DNA of 64,000 bases. Origin: Martinezella tropici (GTDB taxonomy: Bacteria; Pseudomonadota; Alphaproteobacteria; Rhizobiales; Rhizobiaceae). Shown one piece after another: positions 56,690 to 64,000 of this stretch (the stretch's first letter is position 1; the number at the start of each line of letters is the position of its first letter). The position numbers were made by a program, and so were the translations under genes. Location: the NCBI RefSeq assembly GCF_008370325.1, contig NZ_VNIP01000009.1, positions 356,090 through 420,089 of the forward strand, in the 5' to 3' direction. The notes under the pieces are model-generated. The model ran no database searches and had not been told where the DNA came from. It saw only the letters and a program-made list of their open reading frames with translations.

Positions 56690-57562
56690 GTGAAAAACTC
56701 CATCAGCTATGGCATCCTGCTTACGGTGTTTGCCTACATGCTGTTCACCGCCCACGATTCGGCGGTGAAGCTGCTCGTCGCCTCCATTCCCGTCTGGCAG
56801 GTTCTGTTCATCCGAAGCTGCACCATCCTTGCCGGCTGTTTCGTCTTCGAAGGCCCCTCGCTCGTCCGCAAGGTGGCGCGCTCGCCGATCATCAAGCCGA
56901 TGATCCTGCGCAGCATCATCATCCTGATCGCCTGGATTTCCTATTATTCGGCGGCTTCCTATCTGCAGCTCGCCGAGGTGACGACGCTCTATTACGCCGC
57001 ACCGATCGTCGGCACTATCCTGGCGACCATCGTGCTGCGCGAAAAGGTCACCGTCGCCCGCTGGATGGCGGTCGGCGTCGGCTTCTGCGGCGTCGTCATC
57101 GCTTCCAATCCCGTCGGCCTGTCGATCTCCTGGCCGGTCTACCTGGCGCTGCAGGCCGCCGTCCTCTGGGCGAGCGGCATGGTCCTGTTGCGGAAGACAG
57201 CGCTGCATGAGAAGAGCCATATCCAGATGGCCGTCTCCAATATCTTGTTCATCATCCTGACCGCCGGCATGGCGATCGCTCACTGGCACACGCCGACACC
57301 GTTCCAGATCGTCCTGCTCGCGCTCACCGGCATCATTGCCGGCGCCGGCCAGCTCGCTCTTTTCGAAGGCATGCGCCAGGCGCCCGTCTCGGTGCTGGCG
57401 CCATTCGAATATACGTCTCTCGTCTGGGCCTTCCTGCTCGGCTACCTGATCTGGGGCGACATCCCCGGCGCCAACACCTTCATCGGCGCCATCCTGATCC
57501 TGAGCGCGGGTTTCATCATCATTATCAGCGAACGGATGAAGCGGCGGCCGGCGGCGGCTTGA
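56690..57562 (+). CDS. DMT superfamily transporter (EamA/RhaT type)
   Basis: 290 aa from GTG 56690, about ten hydrophobic segments forming two EamA repeats (YSAASYLQLAEVTTLYYAAPIVGTILA and MRQAPVSVLAPFEYTSLVWAFLLGYLIWGDIP). Such proteins export or import small metabolites such as amino acids or sugars. The substrate is unknown. Confidence 0.9.
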   Translation: MKNSISYGILLTVFAYMLFTAHDSAVKLLVASIPVWQVLFIRSCTILAGCFVFEGPSLVRKVARSPIIKPMILRSIIILIAWISYYSAASYLQLAEVTTLYYAAPIVGTILATIVLREKVTVARWMAVGVGFCGVVIASNPVGLSISWPVYLALQAAVLWASGMVLLRKTALHEKSHIQMAVSNILFIILTAGMAIAHWHTPTPFQIVLLALTGIIAGAGQLALFEGMRQAPVSVLAPFEYTSLVWAFLLGYLIWGDIPGANTFIGAILILSAGFIIIISERMKRRPAAA

Positions 57563-57644
57563 GTCGGATCCATGCGTTTCCCGCAGACACAAGCGCAAAC
57601 CGGCCGGCGAGCGATCCTTCCGGCCCGTACCACGGCGTTGAATT

Positions 57645-58718
57645 TTACCCCACCGGAGCGGCGGTCGGTTCGATGGGTTTCGGCTGCCGCATCAGAAGAG
57701 CCTGCATCGGCCGCTCGAAGAACTTGAGAAGCAGCACCGAGATCCCGATCGTGCACAGCGCGACCACCGCCAATATTCCCGTCAAAACGGGTAGGGAGAG
57801 GTGCTTGCCCAGCAATTTGAGCGGAAGCTGCAGCGTATAGGGGTGGATGAGGTAAAGAGAGTAGGATGCGTCTCCCAGGAGAACCAGGATAGCCCACGCT
57901 TTCCCGGACGGCACCCGCATGAGCAGGAAGCTCGAGACGAGCAGGACGGCAAGCAGGCTTGAGGCGAAAAGGCTGGGGCCGACGAATGTCACGATGAAAA
58001 AATGAGCCCCGCAGGCCAGAAGAACGAGCAGAGCGGCGGCGATATTCGATCCGTTCCTGAAGGCACTGTATGCCGAGTAGGCTTTATGAAGCATCATGCC
58101 GAGCACGAATTCGATCAATATGGGATTTGTATAGAAACGCCATTCGACGGATCCCTCCGGCCAAATCTCATGCAGCGCGATCAGGAAGAGGACGGCCGCG
58201 GAGGCGAACCAGGTTGCCCTGGCGCCAAAGATCAGGCATGCGCCATAAATTATGTAGAAGAACACCTCGTAACAAAGCGTCCAACCCAGGAAAAGGATCG
58301 GCTGCACGGCGCCGCCGCTTTTCTGATAGGGGACGAAAAGAAGAGATTTGACGATCGTCTCCACGGTCACGATCGTCGAATTGAGCAGGCTGGGTTTCAC
58401 AAGCGCAATCAAGACGACCACGAATGTCAGCAGCCAGTAGAGCGGAACGATTCTGGCAATCCGCTTGCGTGCGAAATACACGAGTCCCCGCGCCGGATTG
58501 GAGGAGTAGCTGATGATGAAGCCGCTGAGAACGAAGAAAACGTCGACGCCGGCCGCGCCCATGAAGAAATAATTGCGATCGAGATGGTATTCGATCGCAA
58601 GGCCGCTTCCGAAATGGAAGAGAAGGACGGAAAAAGCGGCCACGAACCGGAGAAACTGGAGAGAATCCAATTGTTTCGAGTTTGACCGCCGAATGGGAAG
58701 CATCTGCTCGTTAGTCAT
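57645..58718 (-). CDS. Acyltransferase 3 family membrane protein (OafA-like)
   Basis: About 357 aa from ATG 58718 with 10 hydrophobic segments. The family signature LDSLQFLRFVAAFSVLLFHF (catalytic-type His in the first helix) and MGAAGVDVFFVLSGFIIS are visible. These proteins O-acylate polysaccharides, lipids or Nod-factor-like glycans at the inner membrane. It overlaps the upstream SGNH hydrolase gene by 8 bp, so the two are translationally coupled. Confidence 0.92.
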   Translation of the reverse strand: MTNEQMLPIRRSNSKQLDSLQFLRFVAAFSVLLFHFGSGLAIEYHLDRNYFFMGAAGVDVFFVLSGFIISYSSNPARGLVYFARKRIARIVPLYWLLTFVVVLIALVKPSLLNSTIVTVETIVKSLLFVPYQKSGGAVQPILFLGWTLCYEVFFYIIYGACLIFGARATWFASAAVLFLIALHEIWPEGSVEWRFYTNPILIEFVLGMMLHKAYSAYSAFRNGSNIAAALLVLLACGAHFFIVTFVGPSLFASSLLAVLLVSSFLLMRVPSGKAWAILVLLGDASYSLYLIHPYTLQLPLKLLGKHLSLPVLTGILAVVALCTIGISVLLLKFFERPMQALLMRQPKPIEPTAAPVG

Positions 58719-59778
58719 GGGGGCCCCAATCCGCTCTGATAGCTTGTTCCAACAAGGTTGCCATTGCCGCATTGGTGCTGCGGCTTGGATGCCAGTCGCA
58801 TCCGAAATCCTTCGGTTTGACGCGTAAATTCAGATATCGCAGGCGAGTTTCCCCTTTCGCGGCGCTCGCCTGGACGACGGCCTCGATTGCTTTCTCGGCC
58901 ACGTCGAAGTCCTTCTGGGACATCATCGGACCGAGTGCGGCGTACAGATACGCCTTTGGAAACTGATGTCTGAGCCTGAAGATGAGCTTGACGTATTCGT
59001 CGATGAAATCGCTGGGATTCCTGTTGTCCGAAAAGTCATTCGTCCCCAGATTGACGACCACTGCGGAAACACGCTCGTCAGGAAGAGCAGGCGCGCCCTT
59101 TCTCAACGGCGTCACGCTGTCGATGACATCAAGCATGGTTTTCGCGTTCTTGCCGGCACGCGAAAGGCCGATTCCCGAAACGGCCAGCGTCGTAAGTTCC
59201 AGCCCGAGGCTGCGTGCCGCGACCGCGGCATATGTCAGGTATTGATTTTCCGTTCCGGGGCTGAATTTACATCCGGGACCGGCACCCTCGAGGCCATAGC
59301 CTGCGGTAATGGAGTCTCCGATTGCCACCAGCTTTGCGGTCGGTACTTCCGCGGGAAGGAACGACCCATCGGTTTCGGCGGAAACGAATATCGTATCGCC
59401 GATCCACCCCTCGGTGCGACGCGTTACGCGAACCTCGTGGGCGCCTTGCGGCACAGCATCGGCAAGCTGGTATCGGTGCTGCCCCGCTTGCAGATCAAGG
59501 CGCTGGGGAACGCCGTCCAGCTCGACCTCAAGGCTGTTTTTCCCTATATCAACGAGGGTAACCGAAAGCGACATGCCTTCGAAACGCAGCGCAAAGCCGC
59601 TGCCGGGCCAGCCGAAAGCCGCATCGCTGGCAGCAACGCGGCCGAGCCATTTCGACGGCCGCTCGATCGTTTCCGCCGCGAAGCTCGGCATGAATGTACA
59701 TAAAGCTAGAAAGAGAGACGCAATCGCGACATCAAACCTCATGACCGGCCAAGACCGGCGGCGCGCAATGATGGGCAA
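58711..59778 (-). CDS. SGNH/GDSL esterase with CE2-like N-terminal domain
   Basis: 355 aa. The signal peptide ends PSFAAE. A beta-sandwich N-terminal domain (FALRFEGMSLSVTLVDIGKNSLEVELDG) precedes the SGNH hydrolase: block I is AIGDSITAGYG, block III is VNLGTNDFS, and the Asp/His pair is in CDWHPSRSTNAAM. This matches carbohydrate esterase family 2 deacetylases. It is secreted or periplasmic and is coupled with an O-acyltransferase, so the pair may add and remove acyl groups on an extracytoplasmic glycan. Confidence 0.9.
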   Translation of the reverse strand: MPIIARRRSWPVMRFDVAIASLFLALCTFMPSFAAETIERPSKWLGRVAASDAAFGWPGSGFALRFEGMSLSVTLVDIGKNSLEVELDGVPQRLDLQAGQHRYQLADAVPQGAHEVRVTRRTEGWIGDTIFVSAETDGSFLPAEVPTAKLVAIGDSITAGYGLEGAGPGCKFSPGTENQYLTYAAVAARSLGLELTTLAVSGIGLSRAGKNAKTMLDVIDSVTPLRKGAPALPDERVSAVVVNLGTNDFSDNRNPSDFIDEYVKLIFRLRHQFPKAYLYAALGPMMSQKDFDVAEKAIEAVVQASAAKGETRLRYLNLRVKPKDFGCDWHPSRSTNAAMATLLEQAIRADWGPHD

Positions 59779-60204
59779 TTCATCACCTCTTCGGGCTGCG
59801 TCAGATCAATTTTTGCACTATAAATTTTCAAGTAGAATCGCAGTTTGATTGCCGCCCTTATCTCCCGGCAAACCACCAGGACACATAATGGCGCGCACGC
59901 CCTGCGCGAACGCTGCTGCACCAATCAACAATCACATGACGCATTACGGCAACATTGAGAGAAATGGAGCAACATTGGGACAAATAGGGCAGCATTGTGA
60001 ATTGTCACTATGCCGCACTGCACCATCGAGCAGCAATTATTGCCGAGAACGGAAGTGGACGGCTCTCTCAGCAGCCCGATCGCAATTTCTTGAGAAAAAT
60101 ATTCGCAATTGCCCGATTCTTTCGCAGTTTTCTACGCTTTCGCGCTGCGATTTTTCTGCGATGTATGCAACATTAAATGAACGCTCCAGAAACGGAAGAA
60201 AACG
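59779..60204. promoter_or_regulatory. Intergenic region upstream of amino-acid ABC transporter with 20-bp direct repeats
   Basis: CAACATTG at 59950 and 59970 and CAGCATTG at 59990 are spaced exactly 20 bp, within units such as CAACATTGAGAGAAATGGAG and CAACATTGGGACAAATAGGG. A fourth related word, CAACATTA, is at 60168. The layout suggests cooperative binding of a regulator upstream of the transporter. The gap also contains the promoter of the leftward SGNH/acyltransferase operon. Confidence 0.6.
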
Positions 60205-60978
60205 ATGAACTGGTTGAAGACTGTTGCGGCCGCCGCCCTCGTGCAGGCTGCATTCCTGCTCCCCGCCCATGCCGGCGAAAACCTCAAGGCGATCCAGTCG
60301 GCCGGCATATTCAAGGTCGGCACGGAAGGCACCTACGCGCCCTTCACCTTTCATGACGAAAGCGGCAAGCTGACCGGCTTCGACGTCGAGATCGCCGAAG
60401 CGATCGCCGGCAAGCTCGGCGTCAAGGCGCAGTTTCTGGAAGGCAAGTGGGACGGCCTGATCGCCGGTCTCGATGCCAATCGCTACGATGCCGTCATCAA
60501 CGAAGTCGGCGTCACCGAAGCCCGCAAGAAGAAGTATGACTTCTCCGAGCCCTATATCGCCTCCAAGGCCGTGCTGATCGTCAAGGACAGCAACACCGAC
60601 ATCAAGGATTTCCCCGGTCTCAAGGGCAAGAAGGCGGCACAATCGCTGACCAGCAACTTCGGCAAGCTCGCGACCGAGGCTGGCGCCGATCTCGTCGGCA
60701 CCGACGGTTTCGACCAGTCGATCCAGCTCGTGCTGACCGGCCGCGCCGACGCCACCATCAACGACAGCCTCTCCTTCCTCGATTTCAAGAAGCACAAGCC
60801 CGATGCGCCGGTGAAGATCGTCGCGCAGCAGGCCAATGCCGATTTCTCCGCCGTCATCATCCGCAAGGGCGAGCCGGAACTGCTTGATGCGATCAACAAG
60901 GCGCTGGCCGATATCAAGGCCGACGGCACCTATGACAAGATCTCCAAGAAATACTTCGGACAGGATGTTTCGAAGTAA
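60205..60978 (+). CDS. Polar amino-acid ABC transporter, substrate-binding protein
   Basis: 257 aa SBP family 3 protein. The signal peptide ends LLPAHAGE; GIFKVGTEGTYAPFTFHDESGKLTGFDVEIAEAIA is the family opening, followed by WDGLIAGLDANRYDAVINEVGVTEAR and FDQSIQLVLTGRADATINDSLSF. It resembles cystine-binding proteins (TcyA/FliY), so cystine is a reasonable but unproven ligand. It is followed by a hairpin and the permease and ATPase genes. Confidence 0.93.
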   Translation: MNWLKTVAAAALVQAAFLLPAHAGENLKAIQSAGIFKVGTEGTYAPFTFHDESGKLTGFDVEIAEAIAGKLGVKAQFLEGKWDGLIAGLDANRYDAVINEVGVTEARKKKYDFSEPYIASKAVLIVKDSNTDIKDFPGLKGKKAAQSLTSNFGKLATEAGADLVGTDGFDQSIQLVLTGRADATINDSLSFLDFKKHKPDAPVKIVAQQANADFSAVIIRKGEPELLDAINKALADIKADGTYDKISKKYFGQDVSK

Positions 60979-61013
60979 GAGGGCATAGGCAGCGACATAA
61001 AACTGTGAAAAAG

Positions 61014-61041
61014 ATGCGTCCGGGGTCACTTCCGGACGCAT
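61014..61041 (+). terminator. Intra-operon hairpin between binding protein and permease genes
   Basis: ATGCGTCCGG / CCGGACGCAT forms a perfect 10-bp stem with a GGTCACTT loop, followed by TCTCTT. It could partially terminate transcription, giving more binding protein than membrane subunits. Confidence 0.7.
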
Positions 61042-61063
61042 TCTCTTATCGAAAGGCTTCTCT

Positions 61064-61744
61064 GTGCAGCATTGGTTGCAACTGATGTGGGAGTCACTGG
61101 GCACGCTGCTTTGGGCCGGGCTCGTCTTCACCATCCCGCTCACCTTGATTACCTTCGTCCTCGGCCTCCTGCTTGGACTGCTCACCGCCGTCACGCGCCT
61201 GTTCGGTCCGCCGCCGCTGGTGGCCGTCGCCCGCTTCTATGTCTGGGTGATCCGGGGCACGCCACTGCTGGTGCAGCTCTTCGTCATTTTCTATGGCCTG
61301 CCGAGCCTCGGCATCCTGCTCGATGCGTTTCCGGCCGCCGTGATCGGCTTCACCCTCAGCGTCGGCGCCTATACGTCCGAGATCATCCGCGCTGTCATCT
61401 CTTCCGTGCCGAAGGGCCAGTGGGAAGCCGCCTATTCGATCGGCATGAACTGGCGCCAGGCCATGAGCCGCACCATCCTGCCGCAGGCAGCCCGCGTCGC
61501 CGTGCCGCCGCTGTCGAACACCTTCATCTCGCTGGTCAAGGATACATCGCTTGCCGCCGCCATTACCGTGCCGGAGCTGTTCCAGGCCGCGCAGCGCATC
61601 GTGGCAACGACCTATGAGCCGCTGATCCTCTATGTCGAGGCGGCGCTGATCTATCTCTTGCTCAGTACCGTCCTGTCGACGCTGCAGGGCTCCCTCGAAC
61701 GCCGCTTTGCCCGCTATGGCGGCACGCTGGAGGCGCGGACATGA
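61064..61744 (+). CDS. Polar amino-acid ABC transporter, permease
   Basis: 226 aa, GTG start 61064. Five or so membrane segments with the EAA loop EAAYSIGMNWRQAMSRTILPQAARVAVPPLSN and the N-terminal RGTPLLVQLFVIFYGLP typical of HisM/GlnP/TcyL permeases. It works with the SBP encoded upstream and the ATPase that overlaps its stop by 4 bp. Confidence 0.94.
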   Translation: MQHWLQLMWESLGTLLWAGLVFTIPLTLITFVLGLLLGLLTAVTRLFGPPPLVAVARFYVWVIRGTPLLVQLFVIFYGLPSLGILLDAFPAAVIGFTLSVGAYTSEIIRAVISSVPKGQWEAAYSIGMNWRQAMSRTILPQAARVAVPPLSNTFISLVKDTSLAAAITVPELFQAAQRIVATTYEPLILYVEAALIYLLLSTVLSTLQGSLERRFARYGGTLEART

Positions 61745-62502
61745 TCGAGTTGTCGCACATCGAAAAGCGCTTCGGCGACAACGTCATCCTCAAGGATATC
61801 AGCCTGATGATCCCGGAGGGAACGGTGACGGCGCTCGTCGGTCCTTCGGGAGGCGGCAAGAGCACGCTTTTGCGCTGCATCAACCTTCTGGAAATCCCGA
61901 CCGCCGGAACGATCCGCATCGGCGGGGAATCCGTCTCCTTTACGCCCAACAAGCGCGCCGCATGGCAGGATATCCAGAAAATCCGCCGCCAGACCGGCAT
62001 GGTCTTCCAGAATTTCCAGCTCTTCCCGCATCGCACTGCCATCGAGAACGTCATGGAGGGCCTGACGACCGTGCTGCGCTGGCCGGCGGAGAAGGCCCGC
62101 GCCCGCGCCGTCGAGCTTTTGACCAAGGTCGGCATGGCGCACAAAATGGATGCCTGGCCCTCGACGCTTTCGGGCGGCCAGCAGCAGCGCGTCGCCATCG
62201 CCCGGGCACTTGCCCCTTCGCCGCGCGTGCTGCTCTGCGACGAGCCCACTTCGGCGCTCGATCCGGAGCTGGCGGCCGAAGTGGTCGACGTGCTGGGCAA
62301 GCTCGCCAATGAGGGCACGACTATGGTCATGGCAACGCACGACCTGCGCTTGGCCTCGAAGATCGCCAACAATGTGGTCTTCCTGGAAGCGGGCGACATC
62401 GTCGAGACCGGTTCGTCGCGCAACGTCTTTTCCAACCCCGCGCAGGAGCGGACGAAACAATTCATCTCGACGCTGAATTCGGGGCTCAGCTACGATATTT
62501 GA
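61741..62502 (+). CDS. Polar amino-acid ABC transporter, ATPase
   Basis: 253 aa with Walker A GPSGGGKST, Q-loop MVFQNFQLFPHRT, signature LSGGQQQRVAIARAL, Walker B VLLCDEPTSALDPE and H-loop ATHDLRLA. It energises amino-acid import (GlnQ/TcyN type). It overlaps the permease gene by 4 bp, so it is the last gene of this operon. Confidence 0.95.
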   Translation: MIELSHIEKRFGDNVILKDISLMIPEGTVTALVGPSGGGKSTLLRCINLLEIPTAGTIRIGGESVSFTPNKRAAWQDIQKIRRQTGMVFQNFQLFPHRTAIENVMEGLTTVLRWPAEKARARAVELLTKVGMAHKMDAWPSTLSGGQQQRVAIARALAPSPRVLLCDEPTSALDPELAAEVVDVLGKLANEGTTMVMATHDLRLASKIANNVVFLEAGDIVETGSSRNVFSNPAQERTKQFISTLNSGLSYDI

Positions 62503-62603
62503 GCAGATCGCAAGCTTATCCCGAGCCGGATACTATGCCGAGCCCGTTTCCTAAAGCACGGGATTTCAGGTGAAGTCGCACGGCGAGCTCCGCATAATGT
62601 CCA

Positions 62604-62631
62604 GTCTCCGCTGTTACAATTAAGCGGAGAC
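62604..62631 (+). promoter_or_regulatory. Hairpin covering the ribosome binding site of the integrase remnant
   Basis: GTCTCCGCT (62604-62612) and AGCGGAGAC (62623-62631) are perfect inverted repeats. The right arm contains the GGAG ribosome binding site for ATG 62636, so the hairpin would hide it or act as a protein-binding site. Confidence 0.5.
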
Positions 62632-62635
62632 GAGC

Positions 62636-63515
62636 ATGACGACGTTGCCGGTGGAGAACACGATTCTCCCGCAAATTATCAACGATTGGCCTCATCAGGA
62701 CTGCGCCCGATGCGTCGTCAACATGATAATGGATCAAGGCTATAGTGCCAAAAGCATTCGATCAACGATCCAGACCATTTCAGCCTTTGTCGAGTGGAAG
62801 AAGGATTGCCGGAACGGCGAGCCGACAGTGGTCCTCTACGATGATATCGACCGCCTTATCGAATGCCGTGCTGCGGCCACGTTACGACACGGAGAGCGCC
62901 GTTCAATCCAGCATCTAAGGGCGAAACTCATAGAGGCAGGCGTGGTATACAAAGCACCGTCGGCCGTTCACCCAATCGATGACCTGACAGGCCGTTTTGC
63001 CATTGAGCTCCGTCGCAGAGGCTACGCTGCACCGACGATTTCGGCGCACATCAGGTATAGCAAGCAATTTCTGCGCGCCTCATGGATCGACGGGTCAGGC
63101 ATAGCTCACCTCCAGAACAATGATATTCGCGACTATCTAGCCAGCCAATTCGAACGCCACACAGCCGCGACGTCCAAGATCATTTCATCGAGACTTCGGG
63201 TCTTTCTGCAGTTTTGCTGGAATGCGGGAGTTATAGAACTCGATCTCGCGCAGGCCGTCCCGACGGTCAAGAGCCACCGGCTATCGTCCTTGCCGTCGTC
63301 ACAGCGCGGCTATGGAATTGCTGGATGCCGGCGTCGACAGCACGGTGATTTCGCTATGGCTAGGCCACGAATCCTCCCGTTCCACCCAGGCGTACCTTCA
63401 TGCACATCTTGCGATAAAGGAGGCGGCCTTAGCGAAGGTGGGGCCGCTTAATGAGCAGCCCTTCCGCAGGTTTAAAGCTGACGACAAGCTGTTGTCGTTT
63501 CTCGACGCCCTCTAG
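62636..63515 (+). pseudogene. Tyrosine recombinase (phage-integrase family), internally deleted
   Basis: The first ~220 codons encode an N-terminal SAM-like/core-binding region (ISAHIRYSKQFLRASWIDGSG; LRVFLQFCWNAGVIELDLAQAVP). At about 63298 the frame shifts, and the other frame encodes the integrase C-terminus HSAAMELLDAGVDSTVISLW, including the catalytic Tyr in TQAYLHAHL. The middle of the catalytic domain, with the first Arg and HxxR, is missing, so a deletion joined the two parts and the enzyme is inactive. The sequence is AT-richer than the flanks and marks a formerly mobile segment. Confidence 0.85.
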
Positions 63516-63651
63516 CAGTTTAACGCCACAAACTCTCCTGCGGCGTTATTGTGTCCTTCCATCCAGACCCCTGACGTTGCGGCTGTTGCCTTAAGCAGAC
63601 ACCAATTGAAGACCGCTAGAGTTTGGCTTTCGCTGTTAGCGACGACGATCT

Positions 63652-64000
63652 TCAGAACGCTGCCCGGGTCATTCGTTCCGATATTTCCCATAACCTCTGC
63701 CTGGCAACAAGATCGAGTGCTTGTGCGGGAATGCGCGCGGGGTGTGGGTGCCCACGGGTTTCACGGAGCCTGTCGGGACCGTAGTAGCCACCTCCAACCG
63801 CGTGAACAGACGTTGCCGCATACAATGAAGGCAGCGCGCCCTGTGATGCTGGCTGCAGCAGGAACCCCATGAATGTCCTTGCGAGCCCTTCCCAGCTTCG
63901 CCGACCAAGCGTGTTATGCACGAGATCAGTCCGAGCGACACCTGGATGAGCAGCCATGCCTGAGATGCCCCAGCCACCGGCGCGGCTACGGCTGTCAAGC
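63652..64000 (-). CDS. Short-chain dehydrogenase/reductase, C-terminal part (cut by window edge)
   Basis: The minus-strand frame is open to the right edge. The visible part contains RAGGWGISGMAAHPGVARTDL, SQGALPSLYAATS and GGYYGPDRLRETRG, typical of the C-terminal half of retinol-dehydrogenase-like SDRs. The Rossmann fold and the catalytic Ser-Tyr-Lys lie outside the window. The stop at 63652 follows the integrase remnant by 136 bp. Confidence 0.8.
   Translation of the reverse strand, partial: LDSRSRAGGWGISGMAAHPGVARTDLVHNTLGRRSWEGLARTFMGFLLQPASQGALPSLYAATSVHAVGGGYYGPDRLRETRGHPHPARIPAQALDLVARQRLWEISERMTRAAF

Noticed and set aside
62636..63451. Intact 271-aa integrase
   Set aside because: The last ~50 residues are an out-of-frame reading of the true integrase C-terminus, so the gene is a remnant.

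Overview
The window looks like chromosomal DNA of a Rhizobium-type alphaproteobacterium (Rhizobiaceae). The evidence is high-GC coding sequence, a SAM-II riboswitch in front of metA, CarD, a second-type RpoH, the PHB regulator PhaR, an EcfG-type stress promoter, an amino acid:[carrier protein] ligase operon and several families of rhizobial intergenic palindromes. Housekeeping genes (efp, rpmF, ispG, ispA, rpoH, fdxA) argue for chromosome rather than plasmid. All calls come from reading the sequence; no database search was run.

Left part (1-16.8 kb): the end of a sugar-type operon (Gfo/Idh/MocA oxidoreductase and a UgpC/MalK-like ATPase) is followed by a 262-bp nested inverted-repeat element. 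A leftward operon then encodes a carrier protein, an acyl-CoA dehydrogenase-like flavoprotein, an aminoacyl-tRNA-synthetase-like amino acid:[carrier protein] ligase, a DUF1839 protein and a GH2 beta-mannosidase-like enzyme. Next come epmB and epmA, divergent from efp (the EF-P beta-lysylation system), and an SbmA/BacA-like ABC protein whose nucleotide-binding motifs are all degenerate. A MoxR ATPase and its VWA partner flank riboswitch-controlled metA.

Middle (16.8-44.6 kb): an AT-richer TPR gene sits between the VWA gene and a decayed copy of that gene's 3' end. It is followed by an aldose epimerase, a GlcNAc-6-P catabolic operon (GntR regulator, SIS deaminase, NagA, SIS protein), an RND efflux pair, and a MarR / thiamine diphosphokinase / ABC-F cluster divergent from a 14-TM MFS pump. 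A TPP-riboswitch-controlled thiBPQ transporter, an M48-LysM lipoprotein, rpoH, carD, fdxA, an S4 protein and a Suv3-like helicase with a long RG/N-rich tail complete this part.

Right part (44.6-64 kb): a 1.2-kb non-coding gap carries three 61-bp repeats and unusually many GANTC (CcrM) sites. Beyond it lie small stress or envelope proteins behind an EcfG-like promoter, the phaAB/phaR PHB genes, rpmF, a GST, mtgA, ispA, a LysE exporter, ispG, an MFS and a DMT transporter. An O-acyltransferase/SGNH esterase pair and a polar amino-acid ABC transporter preceded by 20-bp iteron-like repeats follow. The window ends with an internally deleted tyrosine recombinase and the C-terminal part of a short-chain dehydrogenase.

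Most interesting for follow-up: the aminoacyl-carrier-protein operon, the three 61-bp GANTC-containing repeats, the SbmA-like protein with a probably inactive ATPase domain, the TPR insertion flanked by a gene-end duplication, and the iterons upstream of the amino-acid transporter.
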